The translations under genes were made by a program, and so were the position numbers. This document shows positions 1 through 5,730 of a stretch of 6,812 nucleotides of DNA, piece by piece. The stretch spans positions 1 through 6,812 of the forward strand of contig JAJSAA010000259.1 of NCBI GenBank assembly GCA_024274995.1, written 5' to 3'. The stretch's first letter is position 1. Every line of letters begins with the position of its first letter. The DNA comes from Deltaproteobacteria bacterium. GTDB lineage: Bacteria; Desulfobacterota; Desulfobulbia; Desulfobulbales; VMSU01. The notes below the pieces were generated by a model. It had not been told where the DNA came from and ran no database searches. It saw only the letters and a program-made list of their open reading frames with translations.

Positions 1-271
1 CCCGCACCGCCTTTTCTACCTCGCCATAGGCGGTAATCATGATAACCGGCATCTCCGGCCGGCTTGATTTCACGGCCTCCAACAAGGCAAAGCCATCCAT
101 ATCCGGCATCTGCATATCAGTAAGTACCAGATCAATATCCGCCCCCTTCATCAAGGCGAGAGCCTTGGTGCCATTATCGGCCGTAATGGTTTCAAACCCC
201 TCTTCACCGAGGAGTTCAGAGATAACGATCAAATAATTGGGCTCATCATCAACAACTAAAATTGTGTTCAT
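1..271 (-). CDS. Response regulator, receiver domain, NtrC-like (partial; C-terminal part beyond left edge)
   Basis: The 90 visible codons encode the first three-quarters of a CheY-like receiver domain, which accepts a phosphoryl group from a sensor histidine kinase in the cytoplasm. It begins MNTILVVDDEP, with the acidic pocket at D8-D9. The phosphoacceptor is D52 in LTDMQMPDMDG, and the switch threonine is T80 in IMITAYG. The conserved lysine expected near residue 102 lies outside the window. The TDMQMPDMDG and ITAYG wording resembles NtrC-family sigma-54 activators, so an AAA+ and Fis-type DNA-binding domain may follow, but that is inference because the sequence ends. The ATG overlaps the stop of the PHP gene as ATGA, with GGAAAA a few bases upstream as a weak ribosome site. 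This implies co-transcription and translational coupling with that gene. A stand-alone CheY-like protein or another output domain remains possible. Confidence 0.9.
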   Translation of the reverse strand, partial: MNTILVVDDEPNYLIVISELLGEEGFETITADNGTKALALMKGADIDLVLTDMQMPDMDGFALLEAVKSSRPEMPVIMITAYGEVEKAVR

Positions 272-1122
272 AATTTTCCAATGGATTCATTAATTAAAAA
301 ATTCTCGAGGCCAGAATACGGAATCAGGCGGCCGCCGCCATACTCACCAAGATCAGCCCGATCCCGCTCGCGGCCATGAAAATCGGAGCCGCCACTGATT
401 AATAAATTACGGCGCTCACAAAAATCAAGCAAAAAGCGTATATTTTTAGGGCTGTTTGAGGGATGATAGACCTCAACCCCGGAAAGGCCAAAGTCCATGA
501 GCTCAGCTAACAAACGGGCCAACACCGCCTCTGAAAGACCCGCGAGACTGGGATGGGCCATAAAGGCCAGACCTCCTGCCCCTCTAATCATGCTGACGGC
601 CTTTTCAGCCGTAAGAATATCCCGCTTCACATAAGCCGCCGCCCCCTTGCGCAAAAAGCGGCGGAAGGCATCATCCTCCGAAACGGCTATTTTCCGGGCG
701 GCGAGGAGATGGGCGATATGCGGCCTGCCAAGCTGGCCGCAATCCTTAGCTGGTAAATCGGTTATTTGAAGTTCGTAGCCCAAGGCCCGTAATTTTGTTA
801 AAATAGCCTCATTCCGCCGCCTGCGGGCCGTTTGGATACGCTCTAATCCACTTCGCAAGTTATCGTTATCAACTGGCCGCATGCCATAGCCCAGGACATG
901 AATGTCAATACCATTATGATTAGCACTCAATTCCAGACCGGCAATAAATTGAAGCCCGCAGTTATCAGCGGCATCTTTGGCCTCGGGAATCCCAGCCATG
1001 GTATCATGGTCAGTAAGGGCTAGAATATTCAAACCCCGTTCCCTGGCCCGAACCACTAACTGAGTTGGAGAAAGCAGACCATCTGAAAAGCAGGAATGAC
1101 AATGAAGATCAATTTTATACAT
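268..1122 (-). CDS. PHP-domain metal-dependent phosphoesterase, RNase AM (YciV/TrpH)-like
   Basis: A 284-residue cytoplasmic protein of the PHP superfamily, close in layout to RNase AM (YciV/TrpH), whose known activities are removal of the 3' phosphate from 3',5'-bisphosphonucleotides and 5'-3' exoribonuclease trimming of RNA. Visible metal-site motifs in order are DLHCHS (5-10), SDG (13-15), TDHDT (37-41), GLELSA with E64, DIHVLGYG with H75, MAHPS with H190, and GGSDFHG (244-250) with D247 and H249. GRPHIA (132-137) is also typical of this subgroup. The chosen start is the ATG that places DLHCHS at residue 5, as in relatives. A longer GTG start at 1212 would add 30 residues and has a better Shine-Dalgarno (AGGGG, 1220-1224), but the added stretch looks AT-rich and unlike the family. 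The stop overlaps the downstream response-regulator start (ATGA). Substrate is inferred from family only. Confidence 0.9.
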   Translation of the reverse strand: MYKIDLHCHSCFSDGLLSPTQLVVRARERGLNILALTDHDTMAGIPEAKDAADNCGLQFIAGLELSANHNGIDIHVLGYGMRPVDNDNLRSGLERIQTARRRRNEAILTKLRALGYELQITDLPAKDCGQLGRPHIAHLLAARKIAVSEDDAFRRFLRKGAAAYVKRDILTAEKAVSMIRGAGGLAFMAHPSLAGLSEAVLARLLAELMDFGLSGVEVYHPSNSPKNIRFLLDFCERRNLLISGGSDFHGRERDRADLGEYGGGRLIPYSGLENFLINESIGKL

Positions 1123-1155
1123 TTTCTTAAAAACAATTTGCCAGATGCGGCATTT

Positions 1156-1184
1156 TTGATAGAATAACTGTAATTTCGGATTAT
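1156..1184 (+). promoter_or_regulatory. Possible sigma-70 promoter for pilT
   Basis: TTGATA (1156-1161, five of six to the -35 consensus) and GATTAT (1179-1184, four of six to the -10) are 17 bp apart. A start near 1191 would give a leader of about 64 nt before pilT. The spacing is ideal, but the -10 is imperfect and the region is AT-rich, so chance matches are possible. Confidence 0.35.
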
Positions 1185-1185
1185 A
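1180..1185 (-). promoter_or_regulatory. Possible -10 element for the PHP/response-regulator pair
   Basis: The minus strand reads TATAAT here, a perfect sigma-70 -10 hexamer, 57 bases upstream of the PHP ATG. No good -35 is found at 16-18 bp spacing; the candidate hexamers fall inside the inverted repeat at 1191-1209. The promoter, if real, may therefore be weak or depend on an activator. It overlaps the candidate pilT -10 on the other strand. Confidence 0.35.
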
Positions 1186-1190
1186 TGAAA

Positions 1191-1209
1191 CCAATAAGCT
1201 CTTTATTGG
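1191..1209. repeat. 7-bp inverted repeat in the divergent control region (candidate operator)
   Basis: CCAATAA (1191-1197) and TTATTGG (1203-1209) are perfect inverted arms around a 5-bp spacer. The site lies at about +1 to +19 of the proposed pilT promoter and over the -35 position of the proposed leftward promoter. That is a sensible place for a dimeric regulator. No regulator can be named from it. Confidence 0.4.
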
Positions 1210-1254
1210 CACACGGGAGCCCCTGATCTTATCCGATAAACATTGAGGTAAAAT

Positions 1255-2337
1255 ATGGCCCAGATTGATGCTTTTTTTAAACTAATGCACGAACAAGGTG
1301 CCTCCGATCTACACATGGTCTCCGGCCAGCAGCCCATACTCCGGATCAGGGGGGATATGGAGCGGATAAAATACAAGGCCCTTGACAATGAATCCCTGAA
1401 GCCCCTGCTCTATGAAATTATTACCGAAGAGAAGATCAAGAAATTCGAGGAGACTGGTGATGTGGACTTCGGCTATGAAATCCCCGGTCTGGCCCGCTAC
1501 AGGGGTAATCTCTTCATGCAGAAATACGGCATCGGCGGCGTATTCCGGGAGATCCCCAGTGATATTCTTACCTGTGAACAGCTTGGTCTGCCCCAGATTA
1601 TCTCAAAACTATCCGGCCTGCCCAAGGGCATGGTGCTGATAACCGGCCCCACCGGCAGCGGTAAATCAACCACCCTGGCCGCCATTATCGATGAGGCTAA
1701 CAAGACCAGGCATGATCATATCCTGACGATTGAAGACCCCATCGAGTTTGTCCACAAGAGCCAGAACTGTATCGTTAACCATCGTGAGGTCGGACTGCAC
1801 ACCAAATCATTCTCCACCGCCCTACGCGGTGCCCTGCGTGAGGATCCAGACATAATCATGGTGGGTGAGATGAGGGATCTGGAGACCATCTCGCTGGCTA
1901 TGGAGGCCGCCATGACTGGTCATCTCGTCTTCGGTACTCTACATACCATCAACGCCTCCAAAACCGTCGACCGGATGATTGAAATTTTCCCCGCCAATCA
2001 ACAAGCCCAGGTACGCTCAACCCTGGCTGATGCCCTGAAGGCCGTAGTTTCCCAAACCCTCTTTAAACGAATAGACAAAAAGGGGCGCTGCGCCGCCCTG
2101 GAAATTCTGGTCTGCACTCCGGCCATCCGTAATCTCATCCGCGAGGGCAAGACCTTTCAGATCCCTTCCGCCATGCAAACCGGAAAGAAATACGGTATGC
2201 AAACTCTGGATGATGCCATTCTGACTTATCTGCAAAAAAATATGATTTCCGCCGAAGATGCCTACACCAATGCCATCGAAAAGGCCAAATTCGTCGGTTT
2301 CCTGAAAACGCCGCCGACGGATTTCACCGACGCTTAA
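1255..2337 (+). CDS. pilT: Type IV pilus retraction ATPase PilT
   Basis: A full-length, 360-residue hexameric ATPase that acts at the cytoplasmic base of the type IV pilus and drives pilin disassembly, giving retraction, twitching motility and DNA uptake. The N-terminal PAS-like domain contains GASDLHM (15-21) and PILRIRGDM. The RecA-like domain has the Walker A motif GPTGSGKST (131-139), an Asp box at ILTIEDPIEF (156-165), Walker B DPDIIMVGEMRD (197-208, with E205) and a His box TGHLVFGTLHT (221-231). AIRNLIREGK (290-299) is the C-terminal signature linked to retraction in PilT, which separates it from PilB assembly ATPases. The start is supported by GAGGT at 1245-1249, five bases before the ATG. 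No other pilus gene lies in the window; the gene stands alone, diverging from the PHP gene and converging on the PAP2 gene. PilU is a less likely alternative. Confidence 0.97.
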   Translation: MAQIDAFFKLMHEQGASDLHMVSGQQPILRIRGDMERIKYKALDNESLKPLLYEIITEEKIKKFEETGDVDFGYEIPGLARYRGNLFMQKYGIGGVFREIPSDILTCEQLGLPQIISKLSGLPKGMVLITGPTGSGKSTTLAAIIDEANKTRHDHILTIEDPIEFVHKSQNCIVNHREVGLHTKSFSTALRGALREDPDIIMVGEMRDLETISLAMEAAMTGHLVFGTLHTINASKTVDRMIEIFPANQQAQVRSTLADALKAVVSQTLFKRIDKKGRCAALEILVCTPAIRNLIREGKTFQIPSAMQTGKKYGMQTLDDAILTYLQKNMISAEDAYTNAIEKAKFVGFLKTPPTDFTDA

Positions 2338-2341
2338 AACA

Positions 2342-2494
2342 TAAGCGCTCAATAAGCCACACTCTTGACTTTATAACCTCTCGGAATGTAAGCGTTTCAG
2401 GGATGCCCTGCTGTGCGTAATTAAGTACCCCGATAATACCCCCTGTATATCGGGGTACTTAAGTGCGTGCAGCCGGGTGTTCATGGAGCGCTTA
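2342..2494. repeat. Distant 9-bp inverted repeat around the pilT-PAP2 intergenic segment
   Basis: TAAGCGCTC (2342-2350) and GAGCGCTTA (2486-2494) are perfect inverted copies bounding a 153-bp segment that contains the large hairpin. TAAGCG recurs at 2389-2394, and its first copy also pairs with CGCTTA (2331-2336) across the pilT stop codon. No convincing gene is visible in this gap: a 37-codon leftward frame at 2371-2484 crosses the hairpin and has no family I recognise. The arms could be the ends of a small non-coding element, or chance. Confidence 0.3.
2421..2462. terminator. Large perfect hairpin, likely bidirectional terminator between pilT and the PAP2 gene
   Basis: TTAAGTACCCCGATA (2421-2435) and TATCGGGGTACTTAA (2448-2462) are perfect 15-bp inverted arms around a 12-nt loop, 83 nt past the pilT stop and 80 nt past the PAP2 stop. 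Both neighbouring genes point towards it, which fits a shared transcription end or an mRNA 3'-protecting structure. It lacks the long T-tract of a classic intrinsic terminator on either strand; only short A/T ends flank the stem. A repeated extragenic palindrome is the main alternative. Confidence 0.6.
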
Positions 2495-2542
2495 CCGCCA
2501 TTCCCGTCAACTCCGTCGTTGATAATAACGTAAAAGAAGAAA

Positions 2543-3271
2543 TTAAGTATCTTCGTGCTCTGGGATACGGAAGACAAAATAATAGAGAACCCAAGATACC
2601 ATAAAGGTAATCCCCCCCGACCACAGCACGTCGGAAAGGAAATGGGCTCCAGCCGCCATCCGGGCCACACTCATCATAAGGCCAAGCCCCAAGCCGCCAG
2701 CGAGGGCAGCCAGAGCCCATGGTCTGCGCCGCCGCCAGATAAAAAAGAAGACCAGAAATTCAAAGGCAATAGAGGCATGACCGCTGGGAAAAGAATGCCC
2801 TTGGCCATCTGTCCCCTTAACAAAAAGCGGCTTAAAATCCAACTGACCGCCAAATTCCTTTACCTGCTCCGGGCGGGGGCGGCCCCAATGGTCTTTCAGG
2901 CAGACATTTACAATCAGACCGGGGCCAATCAGCATACTGACTATAATAAAAATCGCCCGCCGCCGCCAAATCCTGGCTCTTGACATCAGGAAGCTAAAAA
3001 ATAAAGTGCCAAGGGCTATAGCGCTCAAAAGCAGGGTCAACAGCTTATCGGCATTATTCAAAAAACGCCAGGGCTGCAAACGGCCATAGGGCCAGGTTGC
3101 ACTTAAACCCATGGGATGATAAAACCATTTAGCGGCAGTTTCATCTAAAAAAACACGGCAGAGCAAACTGCCCGTAATTAATATGACCAGAACCGTGATA
3201 ATATCCGGCCGCCAATAACGGCTGTAATCCCCACCTTCAGGGGTTTTCTTTAAGCAATCCTGCCTCGTCAT
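2543..3271 (-). CDS. PAP2-family membrane lipid phosphatase
   Basis: A 242-residue integral membrane phosphatase with about six hydrophobic segments (near 23-41, 78-95, 106-124, 167-179, 187-203 and 218-236). The full PAP2 signature is present: KDHWGRPRP (K126, R133, P134), FPSGH (161-165) and R204-x5-H210-x3-D214 within ARMAAGAHFLSD. Family members remove phosphate from undecaprenyl pyrophosphate, phosphatidylglycerol phosphate, phosphatidate or lipid A at the outer face of the inner membrane; which of these applies here is not shown. In this operon the likely roles are recycling a polyprenyl carrier or trimming lipid A phosphate (LpxE/LpxF-like). The ATG overlaps the stop of the glycosyltransferase gene as ATGA, indicating coupling. 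An in-frame GTG nine bases upstream would add three residues but has no better ribosome site. It is the last gene of the run. Confidence 0.92.
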   Translation of the reverse strand: MTRQDCLKKTPEGGDYSRYWRPDIITVLVILITGSLLCRVFLDETAAKWFYHPMGLSATWPYGRLQPWRFLNNADKLLTLLLSAIALGTLFFSFLMSRARIWRRRAIFIIVSMLIGPGLIVNVCLKDHWGRPRPEQVKEFGGQLDFKPLFVKGTDGQGHSFPSGHASIAFEFLVFFFIWRRRRPWALAALAGGLGLGLMMSVARMAAGAHFLSDVLWSGGITFMVSWVLYYFVFRIPEHEDT

Positions 3272-4818
3272 CGAGGCCACCGCAAAAGATTGCGGCCCAA
3301 ATAAACCTTATAATTCCGGCTGGCCGCGGCCCCCATGGATATGGAAACAGGCGATAGAGGCCGCACTTCCTGAAAGACCTGCCGCAATCCGCCCGGCAAG
3401 GCCCCGCCCAGCTCGGTTTCAACCAGAATAAGGGCATCAGACCCGATCTTCCCCACTGGCCCCGGCCATATATCATACTGTGAAGATATAACTCCCGGCG
3501 CACTGTTCCAAACATAGACGGTCGGCCGGCCCTGAACGTAAAAGGCCATCTCACTTGCCGTCTGCCGGGTCACGGCGAGGATAAAGGGCTTAGTGGGGCT
3601 GGCGTTTCTGTTCCTTAAGACCGTCACCTCATGCCCCAGGGCACTCCAGCCCTTCAAACGATGCAGGGGGTCTTTGGCCCCGCCGCCAATGGCGGTATGA
3701 CCTATATAAAAACTTAAAAAATAAATAAGCGTGGTCAGAAACAGGCCGCTCAATACCACCCACAGCCGCCTGCTGCGGCCAGCGGCGGGTACATTAGGCC
3801 CCAAGCTACCATGACCGGTGAGCCAGGCGGCCACCAGAATAAAAGCAGAGAGGTAGAAGACCGCCGGCCAGTTAGCGTTTACCCTTTGGCGCAGGGAGAG
3901 AAGTACAAAAACCACCAGGGGCAGGATACTGAAAATGATTAACAATTTGGGACGACGCTCTATTTTTTGACCCTGGCGAAATAAACCAAAGGTAATAAGC
4001 CCCATAAATATCACGGTGAGAGGAGAAAGCAGCAACAACTGACTGCCGATAAAATCAGGCAGGGTAGTTTCAAAACGCCAGAAACTATGATTACCCTGAA
4101 AATGATGCGCCGTGTGCTTCAGGGTGATCCAGCCATGATGATAGTTCCAGAACAGATCCGGAATCAGAAAAAGCAGCGGGAGGAGCAAAAGCAGATAAGG
4201 CCAGGGACGGCGCAGGTGAAAACGATCTTCCCGGCTGGCCCATAGAAAAATCAGGGTCAGCAGAGGGAAAAAAATCATCATCTGCTTGGCCAGCAGACCA
4301 ATACCGCAGAACATTATGGTAAAGAGCGGCCAACCCCACCTGCCCTCTTCATCTTCGAGACAACGCCAGAGTCCGTAAAGGGCCAGAGACCAACAGGCAA
4401 CCAAAGGGGCGTCAATGGTCATAATCAGATTCAGCACCGCACTGCCGGGGGCCGCCACGGCCAGCAGCACGGCCCAGAATCCAGTTCTTGGGTTGAACAT
4501 GCGGGCCGAAAGGGCATAAAGCGCCCAGAGGGAGATTGAGCCGCAGATTACGGCCGGCAGCCGGACGGTAAAAGGGCTGACGCCAAAGACAAAGGACGAC
4601 AGGGCATTCAACCAGGCAATAAGCGGCGGTTTGCTGTAATATCCCCAGGCCAGATGACGACCCCAGCCCCAATAATAGGCCTCATCAGGCACCAGATCAA
4701 GAGGGGTAATAATTAGATAAAGCAGCCGCCAGGCGGTTACTGCGAGAAGCAGAAGCAGAAAGGCCTGCCGCCATTGGCGGTCAGGCGCTCCGCTGTTATT
4801 TACTTGCATATTATTCAT
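3268..4818 (-). CDS. GT39/PMT_2 (ArnT-like) polytopic glycosyltransferase
   Basis: A 516-residue inner-membrane protein of the PMT_2/ArnT group, which transfers sugars from polyprenyl-phosphate donors to acceptors on the periplasmic side. The first periplasmic loop carries VPDEAYYW (43-50, with the acidic pair D45-E46) followed by GYYSKPPLIAWL (59-70), both diagnostic. TIDAP (134-138), the KQMM segment (178-181) and NANWPA (314-319) also match the group. About ten or more hydrophobic helices span 18-375. A soluble, probably periplasmic C-terminal domain of about 135 residues follows. Donor sugar and acceptor (lipid A, other glycan or protein) are unknown. No Shine-Dalgarno is seen: the ATG at 4818 lies in an AT-rich tandem repeat, and a second in-frame ATG at 4809 is equally possible. 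The gene is 57 bp downstream of the lipid kinase gene and overlaps the PAP2 gene by ATGA. Confidence 0.9.
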   Translation of the reverse strand: MNNMQVNNSGAPDRQWRQAFLLLLLAVTAWRLLYLIITPLDLVPDEAYYWGWGRHLAWGYYSKPPLIAWLNALSSFVFGVSPFTVRLPAVICGSISLWALYALSARMFNPRTGFWAVLLAVAAPGSAVLNLIMTIDAPLVACWSLALYGLWRCLEDEEGRWGWPLFTIMFCGIGLLAKQMMIFFPLLTLIFLWASREDRFHLRRPWPYLLLLLPLLFLIPDLFWNYHHGWITLKHTAHHFQGNHSFWRFETTLPDFIGSQLLLLSPLTVIFMGLITFGLFRQGQKIERRPKLLIIFSILPLVVFVLLSLRQRVNANWPAVFYLSAFILVAAWLTGHGSLGPNVPAAGRSRRLWVVLSGLFLTTLIYFLSFYIGHTAIGGGAKDPLHRLKGWSALGHEVTVLRNRNASPTKPFILAVTRQTASEMAFYVQGRPTVYVWNSAPGVISSQYDIWPGPVGKIGSDALILVETELGGALPGGLRQVFQEVRPLSPVSISMGAAASRNYKVYLGRNLLRWPR

Positions 4819-4832
4819 TATTCATTATTTAT
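4812..4832. repeat. Three tandem 7-bp repeats over the glycosyltransferase start codon
   Basis: On the plus strand TATTCAT (4812-4818) and TATTCAT (4819-4825) are followed by TATTTAT (4826-4832), the third copy differing at one base. On the coding strand two copies supply an ATG: the annotated start at 4818 and an upstream, out-of-frame ATG at 4825 that meets TAA after four codons. The tract replaces the normal ribosome-site position. Confidence 0.8.
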
Positions 4833-4875
4833 TGGTAATCAGGAAATATTGAGATCAAAAGCGTATTGCACGGCT

Positions 4876-5730
4876 CTACTCCGTACAGATCAAAGGCAGT
4901 ACCGCCGGACAGGCCTCAATCTCCACTGCCGCCTCCCCAGCCGCCTCACCGTCTAACTGTAATTGTCCCTGACCGCTGACAGCAAGACGGTTAGTGGTTA
5001 ATATCCGGCCCGGCAACCGTATTCGTCCTCTGAGTAATGACAAAAGACAACCCAGGAGAGAAAAACGCCCCATGAACGGCAGGATTACAACCTCAAATTG
5101 GGGGCTGAATACGGAGGCGGCTGGGGCCAGACAGAAGGAGCCGCCGTACAGTCTGCTGTTACAAACCACCACCTGGGATAGATGGCGGAATGTCGTTCCA
5201 TCCCCCATGCGGCAGCAGATTTCCCGCACCGGCTGCCGCAGCCAGACTTTAAAGGCGCTGTAAAAATAAGCCCCCTTCCCCGTTATCTTCTTCAAGCTCA
5301 GACTAACCCCTTCCACCGCCGCCGCATCCATACCAGCTCCAGCCATGAGCAGAAAATAACGACCGCCGGCCCGGCCCAGAGTGGCCAATCGTGGTTTACC
5401 GATGACGGCCAGGGCGCATTGGGCAGCCAAGTCCCTGGGCAGGGCACATTCCAGGGCAAGAACATTGGCCGTTCCCAGGGGGATCCCGGCCATGGGCCGA
5501 GGTTCCGGCATCATGCCATTAATAACCTCATTGATGGTGCCGTCACCACCCGCCACCACCAAACGCTCAAAGCCCGCCATGTTGGCGGCCAGTTCGGCGG
5601 CATGCCCGGCGTATTCGGTGCGAAAAACCTCCACCTCGGCTCCCTGCCGCCGCATATATTCGGCGGCCCGCTCTATGATCCCGGCCTGATGAGAGCCGGC
5701 CGCCGGATTAGCAATAAACTTAAGGCGCAT
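4876..5730 (-). CDS. Diacylglycerol kinase-like lipid kinase (DAGK catalytic domain, YegS/DgkB type)
   Basis: A 284-residue cytosolic, membrane-associated lipid kinase that would use ATP to phosphorylate diacylglycerol or a related lipid. Motifs in order are FIANPAAG (5-12), the nucleotide-binding VVAGGDGTINEV (58-69), IPLGTANVLA (83-92), MAGAGMDAAAV (129-139) and LQLDGE (257-262). Length and order match the soluble DAGK_cat family. The chosen ATG puts the first beta strand (MRLKFIANP) at the N-terminus as in relatives; a longer in-frame reading to 5811 adds 27 residues lying inside the upstream gene and is less likely. The start overlaps the end of the transferase gene by 11 bp, so the two are probably coupled. 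Beside an LtaS/MdoB-like transferase, recycling of the diacylglycerol by-product to phosphatidate is the natural role, though this is inferred. Other lipids, such as sphingoid bases or phosphatidylglycerol, are possible substrates. Confidence 0.92.
   Translation of the reverse strand: MRLKFIANPAAGSHQAGIIERAAEYMRRQGAEVEVFRTEYAGHAAELAANMAGFERLVVAGGDGTINEVINGMMPEPRPMAGIPLGTANVLALECALPRDLAAQCALAVIGKPRLATLGRAGGRYFLLMAGAGMDAAAVEGVSLSLKKITGKGAYFYSAFKVWLRQPVREICCRMGDGTTFRHLSQVVVCNSRLYGGSFCLAPAASVFSPQFEVVILPFMGRFSLLGCLLSLLRGRIRLPGRILTTNRLAVSGQGQLQLDGEAAGEAAVEIEACPAVLPLICTE

Noticed and set aside
2371..2484. Leftward 37-codon frame (start MNTRLHALKYP) across the intergenic hairpin
   Set aside because: Weak ribosome site, its sequence is dictated by the hairpin arms, and I recognise no family. 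It would be reconsidered if found conserved elsewhere.
2506..2523. TCAAC/GTTGA stem just downstream of the PAP2 stop
   Set aside because: Only five base pairs and no U-run, so not a supportable terminator next to the much stronger hairpin at 2421-2462.
2555..2983. Plus-strand open frame of 142 codons opposite the PAP2 gene
   Set aside because: The minus strand carries all three PAP2 motifs; this frame is low-complexity and proline/lysine-rich without a domain.
4091..4672. Additional leftward open frames inside the glycosyltransferase gene
   Set aside because: They are alternate frames of a gene with clear GT39-type motifs and a continuous membrane-helix pattern.
4869..4885. Small inverted repeat ACGG/CCGT around the lipid kinase stop codon
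   Set aside because: Only four base pairs with a seven-base loop and no T-tract; too weak to call a terminator.
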